This document shows positions 24,083 through 32,989 of a stretch of DNA of 64,000 nucleotides, piece after piece; positions within the stretch are counted from its first letter, which is position 1, and each line of letters begins with the position of its first letter. The notes beneath the pieces were generated by a model. That model worked only from the letters and a program-made list of their open reading frames with translations, had not been told where the DNA came from and did no database searches. The stretch is from the NCBI RefSeq assembly GCF_014644415.1, contig NZ_BMKQ01000001.1:3175217-3239216 (forward strand). Reading direction: 5' to 3'. This DNA is from Marmoricola endophyticus. Its GTDB lineage: Bacteria > Actinomycetota > Actinomycetes > Propionibacteriales > Nocardioidaceae. A program made the position numbers and the translations under genes.

Positions 24083-25348
24083 ATGCCCGCCCTGCCCACC
24101 ACCGCCGTCTGGGTGCCCCGGCGCGCGCGGCGCGACCTCGACGCGGCGTACGTCGGCGGTGTGGCCGCGGGCCTGGCCCGGCACCTGGCGCTGCCGGTGC
24201 TGTGGGTGCGCGCGTTCTTCCTGCTGAGCACCGTCGTGGGCGGCTTCGGGCTGCTGACGTACGCCGCGCTGTGGCTGCTGCTGCCCGCGGAGCGGCACTT
24301 CGGCGACGTGGCCCCCGGGCTGGCGGCGGCGTCGCGCCAGGGGCGCCGACCCGGACGCGGGCCGCGGGTGCTGCGCGACCTCGGACCGCTGGTCGCCGTC
24401 GCGGCGGTCGCGGCCGGGCTGGTGCTGCTGCTGGGCAGCCTGATCGGCGTGAACCTGTGGCCGCTGGTGCTCGCGGTCGTCGCGGTCGCGGTCCTGTGGC
24501 GGCAGGCCGACGAGGCGCAGCGAGAGCGGTGGCGCGACTCCGGGGTCGGGCCGGTACGCGTGGCGCTCGGTGGCGGCGGCTGGGCGTCGTACGCACGCAT
24601 CGGCTCGGGCCTGGTGCTCCTCGTCGGCGCGATCGTGCTGCTGCTGGTCCGTGGCGGCGGGGTCGGCGTCGCCCGGGACGCGGCGGTCGCGGCGGTGCTC
24701 GGGGTCGGCGGCGTGCTGCTGATGGTCGGACCCTGGCTGGTGCGGCTCTCCGCCGACCTCTCCGAGGAGCGCGCCGAGCGGGTGCGCTCGCAGGAGCGGG
24801 CCGACGTCGCCGCGCACCTGCACGACTCGGTCCTGCAGACGCTGGCCCTGATCCAGCGCTCGGCCGACGACCCGGCCCAGGTGGCGCGACTGGCTCGGGC
24901 ACAGGAGCGCGACCTGCGCTCCTGGCTCTTCGAGGAGCCGGAGCCCGCAGGGGAGTCGCTGGCCGCGTCCCTGCGTCGGCTGGCCGCGGAGGTGGAGGAC
25001 GCGCACGGCGTAGCCGTCGAGGTCGTCGGCGTCGGCGAGCGGACCCTGCCCGAGGCCGCGCGACCGCTGCTGCTGGCGGCGCGCGAGGCGATGGTGAACG
25101 CGGCGGTGCACTCGGGCGCGGCGCGCGTCGACGTGTACGCCGAGGCCGGTCCCGCGCACGTGGAGGTCTTCGTCCGCGACCGCGGCACCGGCTTCGACCC
25201 GGACGGCGTGCCTGCCGACCGGCACGGCGTGCGGCACAGCATCGTGGGTCGTATGGAACGTCACGGCGGCACCGCCCGGGTCCGCAGCGCACCCGGCCAG
25301 GGCACCGAGGTGCGCCTGGCGGTCGACCTCGTCGAGGACGACTCGTGA
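24083..25348 (+). CDS. PspC-domain sensor histidine kinase
   Basis: 421 residues. The N-terminal PspC domain (AAYVGGVAAGLARHLALPVL, YAALWLLLPAE) is fused to membrane helices (about 95-135 and 180-235). A HisKA_3-type kinase core follows, with the phosphorylated His in AAHLHDSVLQTLALIQRSAD, N box REAMVNAAVHSGA, and G boxes DRGTGFDPDGV and SAPGQGTEV. PspC as the kinase's own input domain indicates envelope stress sensing. It overlaps its response regulator by four bases (GTGA). ATG 24083 is placed at the domain start. Confidence 0.92.
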   Translation: MPALPTTAVWVPRRARRDLDAAYVGGVAAGLARHLALPVLWVRAFFLLSTVVGGFGLLTYAALWLLLPAERHFGDVAPGLAAASRQGRRPGRGPRVLRDLGPLVAVAAVAAGLVLLLGSLIGVNLWPLVLAVVAVAVLWRQADEAQRERWRDSGVGPVRVALGGGGWASYARIGSGLVLLVGAIVLLLVRGGGVGVARDAAVAAVLGVGGVLLMVGPWLVRLSADLSEERAERVRSQERADVAAHLHDSVLQTLALIQRSADDPAQVARLARAQERDLRSWLFEEPEPAGESLAASLRRLAAEVEDAHGVAVEVVGVGERTLPEAARPLLLAAREAMVNAAVHSGAARVDVYAEAGPAHVEVFVRDRGTGFDPDGVPADRHGVRHSIVGRMERHGGTARVRSAPGQGTEVRLAVDLVEDDS

Positions 25349-26001
25349 GCGCGGTCCGGGTCGTGGTCGTCGACGACCACGCGATGTTCCGCGCCGGGGT
25401 GCGTGCCGAGCTCGCTCGCGCCGAAGGCCGGGTCGAGGTCGTCGCCGAGGCCGAGGACGTCGGCTCCGCCGTCGCGGCGGTGCTCGAGCACCGACCCGAC
25501 GTGGTCCTCCTCGACGTGCACCTGCCCGGCGGCGGGGGTGCGGAGGTGATGCGTCGTACGGCGTCCGACGTCGCGGCGACCCGGTTCCTTGCGCTCAGCG
25601 TCTCCGACGCCGCCGACGACGTGATCGGGACGATCCGGGCAGGGGCGCGCGGCTACGTCACCAAGACCATCACCGGGACTGAGCTGGTCGAGGCGATCGG
25701 TCGGGTCGCCGCCGGCGACGCGGTGTTCAGCCCCCGGCTGGCGGGCTTCGTGCTCGACGCGTTCAGCGGCGCGGCGCAGGCGCCCGCGACCAGCGGCGAC
25801 CCCGACCTCGACCGGCTCACCGAGCGCGAGCGCGAGGTGATGCGGCTGATCGCGCGCGGGTATGCGTACAAGGAGGTCGGCGCCGAGCTCTTCATCTCGG
25901 TGAAGACCGTGGAGACCCACATGTCGTCGGTGCTGCGCAAGCTGCAGCTCTCCTCGCGCCACGAGCTGACCCGCTGGGCCTCCGAGCGCCGCCTGCTCTG
26001 A
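25345..26001 (+). CDS. LuxR/NarL-type response regulator
   Basis: 218 residues. The receiver domain begins VRVVVVDDHAMFRAGVRAEL, with the phosphorylated Asp in VVLLDVHLPGGGG and the switch Lys in GYVTKTITG. The LuxR-type DNA-binding domain is LTEREREVMRLIARGYAYKE then VKTVETHMSSVLRKL. GTG start, coupled to the PspC kinase gene. Likely targets are the paired sites in the PspC promoter. It is followed by a family-2 repeat array. Confidence 0.93.
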   Translation: MSAVRVVVVDDHAMFRAGVRAELARAEGRVEVVAEAEDVGSAVAAVLEHRPDVVLLDVHLPGGGGAEVMRRTASDVAATRFLALSVSDAADDVIGTIRAGARGYVTKTITGTELVEAIGRVAAGDAVFSPRLAGFVLDAFSGAAQAPATSGDPDLDRLTEREREVMRLIARGYAYKEVGAELFISVKTVETHMSSVLRKLQLSSRHELTRWASERRLL

Positions 26002-26010
26002 GCGGGCGGC

Positions 26011-26160
26011 ACCTGCGACGTCGAGTGGTGCCCCCTACCGGCTCGAGTGGTCAGTTCTACCGGGTCGAGTCGTGCCATCCACCGGTGGAGGCCGATCGGA
26101 CCCGGCAGAACTGACCACTCGGCCCCGCAGAACTGACGACTCAACGGGTAGGGGACGCGC
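26011..26160. repeat. Family-2 degenerate repeat array
   Basis: A 150-bp gap between the response regulator and the convergent unknown gene. Units such as TCGAGTGGTCAGTTCTACCG on the left are answered by inverted units CAGAACTGACCACTCGG and CAGAACTGACGACTCA on the right, around the palindrome CCACCGGTGG. The right end CGGGTAGGGGACGC matches, inverted, the left end of the copy at 4051. Confidence 0.7.
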
Positions 26161-26174
26161 ACAGCCCTGGTGTC

Positions 26175-27224
26175 TCAGAAGCGGTCGGTGGGCAGGAGTC
26201 CCGACCATCGAGGGCGCCAGGCCGGGCTCCGCTCGGTCATCTCGCTGTGGAGGTCGGCCATCGCGGGGCCGGGGCCGTCGTACCAGGCCGGCCAGGTGTC
26301 GTACGCCCGCTCCATGCGTACGGTGCGCCCGTCGCCGGTGACCTGCGCGAACAGCCACGCGCCCGAGTGCGAGTCGGTCTCGGCCATCCGCAGCTCGACC
26401 AGGACGTTGTCGAGCGTGCGCAGCTGTGCCTCCGTGAGCCCGTTGTCGTCGCCGGCCGCCGCGAGGCCGTGTCCACGGCCGGTGCCGAGCGCGCAGACGG
26501 TGTGGCGCAACGGCGTGCCGCGCCCGTGCACGCGGGCCCACTGCCGCAGCAGCGGCGGTCGCGGCGGGTGGCCCCGGTCGGTGAGCTCGAGCGAGACGCG
26601 CATCTGGGCGTGCACCTGCGCACGCAGGTTGGCCGTCGCGGTGCCCGAGAGCCGGTGGTCGCTCCACGACGCACCGAGCTCGACCTGGCGTACGGCGCGC
26701 CCTGCGCCCGGTGCGCCCACCAGCCGCTCGAAGCCGGTCCGGTCCGGCTCCTGGAGCAGCGCCCGGAGCGAGCGGCTGTCGGCTGTCGGCCACAGACCGC
26801 CCCAGCGCTCGACCAGCGCCTCGTCGGAGGAGACCGGCGCGAGCATCGTCCCGACCGGTGCCGGCACGGCGTTCGGGACCGACCACCACTGTCCGTGGGC
26901 GTGCCAGGCCAGGAATCCGATCTGCCGCTGCGCGTGCGCGGTGTCCGGGTCCCACGCCCAGTCCGGTGCGCTGTCACGCATCTCGTCGGTGAAGCGCGCG
27001 TCGGAGACGAGCCCGGGGTGGTGCCCCCACAGCACGGCACGGTCGCCGACGAGTCGCCGCATCCGCAGCCAGGCGCCGTCGGGACCGTCGAGGTGTGCGC
27101 ACCCGTCGCTGCGTCGTACCTCCGCGCCGGGCTCGCCACGCGCGGCGTGGTCCGCCGCGAGCAGGGTCCACCGCCGCCACAGCGTCGCGGGTGGACCGAG
27201 GGTGCCGAGGTCCATGCGCGCCAT
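26175..27224 (-). CDS. Hypothetical protein downstream of nei2
   Basis: 349 residues, not recognised. It is soluble and rich in Trp, Arg and His (for example AWDPDTAHAQRQIGFLAWHA then HGQWWSVPNAVP). No membrane segment, nucleotide loop or metal motif is evident. The end, from VLVELRMAETDSHSGAWLFA to YDTWPAWYDG, looks like a compact alpha-beta domain and recalls the YezG/DUF600 pattern, a weak impression only. It starts 28 bp after the stop of nei2 on the same strand and so may belong to the lhr-nei2 transcription unit. Confidence 0.65.
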   Translation of the reverse strand: MARMDLGTLGPPATLWRRWTLLAADHAARGEPGAEVRRSDGCAHLDGPDGAWLRMRRLVGDRAVLWGHHPGLVSDARFTDEMRDSAPDWAWDPDTAHAQRQIGFLAWHAHGQWWSVPNAVPAPVGTMLAPVSSDEALVERWGGLWPTADSRSLRALLQEPDRTGFERLVGAPGAGRAVRQVELGASWSDHRLSGTATANLRAQVHAQMRVSLELTDRGHPPRPPLLRQWARVHGRGTPLRHTVCALGTGRGHGLAAAGDDNGLTEAQLRTLDNVLVELRMAETDSHSGAWLFAQVTGDGRTVRMERAYDTWPAWYDGPGPAMADLHSEMTERSPAWRPRWSGLLPTDRF

Positions 27225-27251
27225 TGTGCGCGCGCCCGTGCGTCCCAGCCG

Positions 27252-28022
27252 TCAGCCCGGCTGGCACCGCGTGCACCAGGCGGCCAGACGCTCCTGCCCG
27301 GTGGGGCCCAGGCGCACCGAGGTGATCCGGGTGCCGCAGCGCCGGCACGGGCGGCGGTCGCGGTCGTACACCCACGTCTGCCGTCCCGCCCTGAGGTCGC
27401 CGGTGGTGGTCTGCTGCGCCCGCTCGGCGTTGGCCCGCAGCAGACGGTGCGCCCGGTCGACGACACGCTCCAGGTCGGGGACCGCCTCGACCGGCCGGGT
27501 CGGCGCGACGCCGGCGAGGAAGCACAGCTCGGTGGCGTAGAGGTTGCCGACGCCCGCCAGGTTGCGCTGGTCGAGCAGGGCCGGGTGCAGCGGACGGGAC
27601 GGGTCACTACGCAGCCGGCGAAGCGCCTCCACGGGGTCCCAGTCCCCGAGGAGGTCGGGGCCGAGGTGACCCACGACCGTGTGCTCCTCGGCGGTCGCGA
27701 CCACCTCGACCACCCCGAGGGAGAACCCGACCGCGGTCCACTCGGGGGAGGCGAGGACCGCTCGGGCCTGGTGCGCCGGACGGCGCCACGCCTCGCCCGG
27801 CCGGTAGAGGTGCCACGACCCCTCCATCCGCAGGTGGGTGTGCAGCGTGCAGCCACCGTCGAACCGCGTCAGGAGGTGCTTGCCCCTGGCGAGCGTCGTC
27901 ACCCGACCGGACAGCGAGACCTCGGCCAACGACGGCACGCGCAGGTCGGCCACCACGTCCGCCCCGGCCAAGGCGGCCTCGAGGCTGCGTGCCGTACGCC
28001 AGACGGTGTCGCCCTCGGGCAC
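27252..28022 (-). CDS. Fpg/Nei-family DNA glycosylase (Nei2 type)
   Basis: 256 residues with a GTG start. The N terminus MPEGDTVWRTARSLEAAL provides the catalytic Pro2 and Glu3 of endonuclease VIII-type glycosylases. The helix-two-turn-helix region includes QRNLAGVGNLYATELCFLAG, and the C-terminal zinc finger is CRRC ... CTRC. It removes oxidised pyrimidines and nicks the strand. In mycobacteria nei2 sits beside lhr, as here. A 205-bp MITE-like repeat separates its start from lhr, and the repeat's end lies 11 bases upstream of the GTG, so no normal leader is left. Confidence 0.9.
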   Translation of the reverse strand: MPEGDTVWRTARSLEAALAGADVVADLRVPSLAEVSLSGRVTTLARGKHLLTRFDGGCTLHTHLRMEGSWHLYRPGEAWRRPAHQARAVLASPEWTAVGFSLGVVEVVATAEEHTVVGHLGPDLLGDWDPVEALRRLRSDPSRPLHPALLDQRNLAGVGNLYATELCFLAGVAPTRPVEAVPDLERVVDRAHRLLRANAERAQQTTTGDLRAGRQTWVYDRDRRPCRRCGTRITSVRLGPTGQERLAAWCTRCQPG

Positions 28023-28033
28023 GCCTAGGCCAC

Positions 28034-28238
28034 GTCTCTCAATTCGTGGCCTGCTGTCCGCCGCCCCTCACGCACGCTGGCTGCGTTGCGTGAGCTCGAC
28101 GGGCCCCGGCCCGGCTTCGCTCCCGCGCCAAGCCACCACCCCAGGAGAGCGCTCGCTGCGCTCGCGCTCCCGCAGGGACCCCGGAGTTGCCAGCGCACGC
28201 GCTGGACGACGTTCAGCGGTCGGCCAGAATTGAAAGAC
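28034..28238. mobile_element. MITE-like element between lhr and nei2
   Basis: 205 bp bounded by near-perfect terminal inverted repeats: GTCTCTCAATTCGTGGCC at 28034-28051 and GGCCAGAATTGAAAGAC at 28222-28238, whose complement is GTCTTTCAATTCTGGCC. The arms differ by one substitution and one inserted base. It contains smaller palindromes such as GAGCGCTCGCTGCGCTCGCG and no plausible gene. The AT-containing ends stand out from the surrounding GC-rich DNA. Flanking GCC(C)TAG words on both sides could be remnants of a target duplication. Confidence 0.65.
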
Positions 28239-28243
28239 ATGCC

Positions 28244-31200
28244 CTAGCCCCGCAGCCGCAGCCCGCGCGGCGTCGCCACGAAGCCGGCCGACTCCAGCGT
28301 CCGGCGCAGGGCGGTGGCGCGCGGGTCGGTGCCCAGGATCTCGGCGCCGTCGGCACGCTCGACACTCAGCCGGCCCAGCGCGCCACGGCGTACGGCGTCG
28401 GCCAGGTCCGCGACGGCGACCGAGAGCGACTCCTCGTCCTCCCCGCTGAACGTCAGCATCGTCTTCCCGCCCCGCTCGACGTAGACGAGCAGCCGCCCGT
28501 CGACGAGCACCACCAGGGCTCCCGCCTTGCGGCCGGGACGGTGGCCCTCGCCCGTCTCGGGCCAGGGCAGGGCGGCACCGTACGGGTTGGCCGGGTCGGT
28601 CGCCGCCAGCGTCACCACCTCGGGCTTCTCGCCGGGGCGGGCGTCGTCACCGCCGCTCGCGCGCAGCCGGTCGATCGCGCCGACGCCCCCGAACTGGGCG
28701 GCGCCGAGGCCGCCGACGAAGTACCCACGACGGCACCGTCCGGTCTCCTCGAACGCCGCGAGCACCTTGTATACGCCGGCGAACCCCCCGGCAACCCGCT
28801 CGCTCACCACGGCCCCGCGCGTCACCACGCCGTGCCGCTCCAGCAGCCCCTCGGCCACCGCGTGGGCACGCCGGGTGGCGTCCGGCTCCGGGTCGGGCAG
28901 CAGCGACCAGCGCCCGGCCGTGTCCGGTGACCCCGACCGGGCTGGCAGGCCGCCGCGGCCAGGTCGACCGGGTCGGGCGGCACGGGCTCGCGGGGGAGGA
29001 CGACGGCTCCGGTGCGCCGGTCGGCCACGTCCGCTGCCGCCGGCTCCTCCCACCAGGGCCCGCAGCGGCGCCAGCGTGTCGTTGCCGACCCGCCCCGACC
29101 AGACCAGCTCCCACAGGGCGGCCGTGAGCGCGGCGTCGGTCGGAGCGGCGTCCTCGACGCGTTCGGCGACCGCCGAGGCCAGCTGTCGGAAGAAGTACGC
29201 CCCGCCGCCCTCCAGCGCATCGAGCACCGCGGCGTGCACCGGCGAGAGGTCGAGCTCGCCGGGGTCGGGCAGGGTGAGCTCGACGGTGTCGGCCGGGTGC
29301 AGCGACACCCACCCGTCCGACCCCGGCAGGGTGCCGTGACCGGCCCAGAGCACCTCGCCGGTCGAGGTCAGCTCGTCGAGGTACGAAGGCGAGTAGTCGA
29401 CGACCCGCGCCGGCAGCACCAGGGACTCCAGCGCCGACGCGGGGACGGGGCACCCGGCGAGCTGGTCGACGGCGGTCAGCACCCCGTCCACCCCGCGCAG
29501 ACCCTTGCTGCTCGACCCCCGGGCGACGACGTGCTGCCACCCAGGCAGGAAGCGTCCGAGCGTCTCCGGCTCGACCGGCTCCACCTCCTGGCGCAGCCGG
29601 GCCAGCGACCGGCGACGCAGCCGGCGGAGCACCTCTGCGTCGCACCACTCCTCGCCGGCGCCCGCGGGCCGGAACTCGCCCTCCAGCACCCGGCCCGAGG
29701 CGCCGAGCCGGGCGAGCGTCTGACGCGCCACGGCCACACCGATGCCCAGCCTGCCGGCGACGTCGGCGACGACGAACGGTCCGTGGCTGCGGGCGTAGCG
29801 GGCGACCAGGTCGCCGAGAGGGTCCTCGACCGCCTCGGCGAAGGTGTCCGGGGTGCCCGGCGGCACCGGGACACCGAGCCCGTCGCGCAGCCGGGCGACG
29901 TCCTCGACGACGGCCCACCGGTCCTCGCCGGCGACGCGCACCTCGACCGCCCGCCGGGCCTCGGCCAGCATCGAGGTCCACTCGGCGACCCGGTCCGGGT
30001 CGGTCACCCGCTCGCGCAGCTCGCCGGCCGAGAGCGGACCGATCAGCCGGAGCAGGTCGACCAGTCCCTCGGCGTCCTTCGCCCGCCGGTCCGGTGCGGT
30101 CCGCTGCAGCTCGGCCTCGACCTCCACCAGCACCTCGGGGTCGAGCAGCTCGCGCAGCTCGGCCCGGCCGAGCAGCTCGGCCAGCAGCCCCTGGTCGAGG
30201 GAGAGCGCCGCCGCGCGCCGCTCGGCGACCGGGGAGTCGCCCTCGTACATGAAGGCGGCGACGTAGCCGAACATCAGCGAGCGGGCGTACGGCGAGGGCG
30301 AGCTCGTCGTCACGTCGACCAGCTGCACCTCGCGCCGGTCGACGCGCTTGAGCAGCGAGACCAGCGACGGCACGTCGTACACGTCCTGCAGCACCTCGCG
30401 GACGGCCTCGAGCACGATCGGGAAGGAGGGGTACTTCGTGGCCACCTCCAGCAGCTGGGCGCTGCGCTGCCGCTGCTGCCACAGCGGGGATCGGCGGCCC
30501 GGGTCGCGGCGGGGGAGCAGCAGCGCCCGGGCCGCACACTCGCGGAAGCGGGAGGCGAACAGTGCGGAGTCGCCGACCTCGGCGGTGACGATCTGCTCGA
30601 TCTCGTCGGGCTCGAAGGCGATCAGCTCCGCACCCGGCGGGTCCTGGTCGGTCTCGGGGATCCGCAGCACGATCCCGTCGTCGGCGGCCATCGCCTGGGC
30701 GTCCATGCCGTAGCGCTCGCGCAGCCGCGCGTTGATCGCCAGCGCCCACGGGGAGTGGACGGGGACGCCGTACGGCGAGTGCACCACGATCCGCCAGTCG
30801 CCGAGCTCGTCGCGGAACCGCTCGACGAGCAGCCGGGTGTCGCTGGGCACCACGTCGGTGGTCTCGCGCTGCTCGGCCAGCAGCGCCACGAGATTGTCCG
30901 CCGCCCACTGGTCCAGGCCCGCCTCGCGGCAGCGCGCGAGCGCCGACTTCTCGCCCAGCGCCGCCACCTCGCGGGTGAACGCGCCCACGGCGGCGCCGAG
31001 CTCGGCCGGCCGGCCGAGGGTGTCGCCGGTCCAGAACGGCAGCCGGCCAGGCTGGCCGGGCGCGGGGGAGACCAGCACCTGGTCGTGGGTGATGTCCTCG
31101 ATCCGCCAGCTGGTCGTGCCGAGGGTGAACACGTCGCCGACGCGCGACTCGTAGACCATCTCCTCGTCCAGCTCACCGACCCGTGACTTCTGCTCGCCCA

Positions 31201-32872
31201 CCAGGAACACGCCGAACATCCCGCGGTCGGGGATGGTGCCGCCGCTGGTCACCGCGAGGCGCTGGCTGCCCGGTCGCCCGGTCAGCTCCCCGGACACCCG
31301 GTCCCACACGATCCGCGGACGCAGCTCGGCGAACTCGTCGGAGGGGTAGCGCCCGGAGAGCAGGTCCAAGGTGGCGTCGTACGCCGAGCGCGGCAGCCCC
31401 GCGAACGACGCGCTGCGGCGTACGACGTCGTAGAGCGTGTCGGCGTCCCAGGCGTCGAGCGCGGTCGCCGCGACCACCTGCTGGGCGAGCACGTCGAGCG
31501 GGTTGGCGGGGATCCGCAGCGCCTCGATGCCGCCCTCGCGCATCCGCTCGACCGCGACCGCGGTGGGGACCAGGTCGCCGCGGTGCTTGGGGAACAGCAC
31601 GCCGTGCGAGGTCTCGCCGACCTGGTGGCCCGCGCGGCCGACGCGCTGCAGTGCGCTGGCGACCGACGGCGGCGACTCGATCTGCACGACCAGGTCGACC
31701 GCGCCCATGTCGATGCCGAGCTCGAGGCTCGAGGTCGCGACGACGCAGGGAAGCCGACCGCGCTTGAGGTCGTCCTCGACGATCTCCCGCTGCTCCTTGG
31801 ACACCGACCCGTGGTGGGCGCGCGCGATCACCGGCGCGACGCCGTCCTCGCCGAGCGTCGACCCGCGCGTCTGCCCGGACTGCGCCATCATCTCGGCCGG
31901 CGTGCGGTCGTTCGGCGACGGCGCCTCCAGACCGAGCCGGTCGGCGTGGATCTCGTTGAGGCGCGCCGTCAGCCGCTCGGCGAGACGTCGGGAGTTGCAG
32001 AACACGATGGTCGAGCGGTGCTGCTCGACCAGGTCGACGACCCGCTCCTCGACGTGCGGCCAGATCGAGGCGTGCCGGGCACCGCCCGCCGCCGGGCCGG
32101 AACGAAGGTCCTCCTCCGCTCCCCCCGACAGGCCGAGCTCCGTCATGTCCTCGACCGGCACGACGACCTGCAGGTCCCAGGACTTCTCCGACGGCGGCGC
32201 GACGACCTCGACCGGGGCCGACCCGCCGAGGAAGCGGGCGACCTCCTCGACCGGCCGCACCGTCGCAGACAGCCCGATCCGCTGCGCCGGCCTCTCGAGC
32301 ATGGCGTCGAGCCGCTCGAGGGTCAGCGCGAGGTGGGCGCCGCGCTTGGTGCCGGCCACGGCGTGCACCTCGTCGAGGATCACCGTCTCCACGCCCGCCA
32401 GCGCCTCGCGAGCCTGCGAGGTGAGCATGAGGAACAGCGACTCGGGCGTGGTGATGAGGATGTCCGGCGGGTGCGTGGCGATCCGCCGCCGCTCGGCGGC
32501 GGGGGTGTCGCCGGACCGCACGCCGACGGTGACGTCGGGGACGGACACCCCGAGCCGCTCGGCGGTGTGCCGGATCCCCGCCAGCGGTGCACGGAGGTTG
32601 CGCTCGACGTCGACGGCGAGCGCCTTGAGCGGGGAGACGTACAGCACCCGGCAGCGCTTCTTCCGCTCCTCCGGGGGCGGGGTCGAGGCCAACCGGTCCA
32701 GCGACCACAGGAACGCCGAGAGCGTCTTGCCGGACCCGGTCGGTGCGACCACGAGCGCGTGCTGCCCGGCCGCGATCGAGCGCCAGGCCCCGACCTGAGC
32801 CGGTGTGGGCGCTGCGAAGGCAGCCTCGAACCAGACCCGGGTCGGGTCCGAGAACGGCAGCTGCTCACTCAC
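28244..32872 (-). CDS. lhr: Lhr ATP-dependent helicase
   Basis: 1542 residues from GTG 32872 (MSEQLPFSDPTRVWFEAAFA). The helicase core has motif Ia/I PTPAQVGAWRSI and VVAPTGSGKTLSAFLWSLDR, motif II ILDEVHAV, motif III LSATVRP, motif IV IVFCNSRRLAERLTARLNE and motif VI LQRVGRAGHQVGE. A winged-helix domain and a long C-terminal Lhr-specific region follow. Lhr is a 3'-5' DNA translocase that unwinds RNA:DNA hybrids and is induced by DNA damage in mycobacteria. The next gene on the strand is nei2, as in mycobacteria. The length is normal for Lhr and no frameshift is seen. Confidence 0.95.
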   Translation of the reverse strand: MSEQLPFSDPTRVWFEAAFAAPTPAQVGAWRSIAAGQHALVVAPTGSGKTLSAFLWSLDRLASTPPPEERKKRCRVLYVSPLKALAVDVERNLRAPLAGIRHTAERLGVSVPDVTVGVRSGDTPAAERRRIATHPPDILITTPESLFLMLTSQAREALAGVETVILDEVHAVAGTKRGAHLALTLERLDAMLERPAQRIGLSATVRPVEEVARFLGGSAPVEVVAPPSEKSWDLQVVVPVEDMTELGLSGGAEEDLRSGPAAGGARHASIWPHVEERVVDLVEQHRSTIVFCNSRRLAERLTARLNEIHADRLGLEAPSPNDRTPAEMMAQSGQTRGSTLGEDGVAPVIARAHHGSVSKEQREIVEDDLKRGRLPCVVATSSLELGIDMGAVDLVVQIESPPSVASALQRVGRAGHQVGETSHGVLFPKHRGDLVPTAVAVERMREGGIEALRIPANPLDVLAQQVVAATALDAWDADTLYDVVRRSASFAGLPRSAYDATLDLLSGRYPSDEFAELRPRIVWDRVSGELTGRPGSQRLAVTSGGTIPDRGMFGVFLVGEQKSRVGELDEEMVYESRVGDVFTLGTTSWRIEDITHDQVLVSPAPGQPGRLPFWTGDTLGRPAELGAAVGAFTREVAALGEKSALARCREAGLDQWAADNLVALLAEQRETTDVVPSDTRLLVERFRDELGDWRIVVHSPYGVPVHSPWALAINARLRERYGMDAQAMAADDGIVLRIPETDQDPPGAELIAFEPDEIEQIVTAEVGDSALFASRFRECAARALLLPRRDPGRRSPLWQQRQRSAQLLEVATKYPSFPIVLEAVREVLQDVYDVPSLVSLLKRVDRREVQLVDVTTSSPSPYARSLMFGYVAAFMYEGDSPVAERRAAALSLDQGLLAELLGRAELRELLDPEVLVEVEAELQRTAPDRRAKDAEGLVDLLRLIGPLSAGELRERVTDPDRVAEWTSMLAEARRAVEVRVAGEDRWAVVEDVARLRDGLGVPVPPGTPDTFAEAVEDPLGDLVARYARSHGPFVVADVAGRLGIGVAVARQTLARLGASGRVLEGEFRPAGAGEEWCDAEVLRRLRRRSLARLRQEVEPVEPETLGRFLPGWQHVVARGSSSKGLRGVDGVLTAVDQLAGCPVPASALESLVLPARVVDYSPSYLDELTSTGEVLWAGHGTLPGSDGWVSLHPADTVELTLPDPGELDLSPVHAAVLDALEGGGAYFFRQLASAVAERVEDAAPTDAALTAALWELVWSGRVGNDTLAPLRALVGGAGGSGRGRPAHRSRRPPPRARAARPGRPGRGGLPARSGSPDTAGRWSLLPDPEPDATRRAHAVAEGLLERHGVVTRGAVVSERVAGGFAGVYKVLAAFEETGRCRRGYFVGGLGAAQFGGVGAIDRLRASGGDDARPGEKPEVVTLAATDPANPYGAALPWPETGEGHRPGRKAGALVVLVDGRLLVYVERGGKTMLTFSGEDEESLSVAVADLADAVRRGALGRLSVERADGAEILGTDPRATALRRTLESAGFVATPRGLRLRG

Positions 32873-32989
32873 CCGGTCAGTCTCGCGCAGCCCACCGACA
32901 CGCCGGTCCACCCCCGGAGGGCCCTTGACCGGGTCGACGCCTGGCGGATTGGGTGAGCGCACCATCACTCACCTCTCGGGAGCACCACT

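Noticed and set aside
22711-25242. Upstream part of the minus-strand frame that ends in the 94-residue membrane protein
   Set aside because: It runs antisense through the PspC kinase and the PspC/LiaF-like gene; only the last 94 codons, starting at ATG 22710 with overlaps at both ends, look like a gene.
28025-28240. 71-codon frame inside the MITE-like element
   Set aside because: It is bounded by the terminal inverted repeats and coincides with the element; composition follows its palindromes. Treated as repeat, not gene.
28900-29050. Suspected frameshift in the C-terminal part of lhr, in an Arg/Pro/Gly-rich stretch
   Set aside because: The frame stays open and the conserved AGRWSLLP and ERHGVVTRGAV motifs follow in the same frame; the stretch is a variable low-complexity linker.
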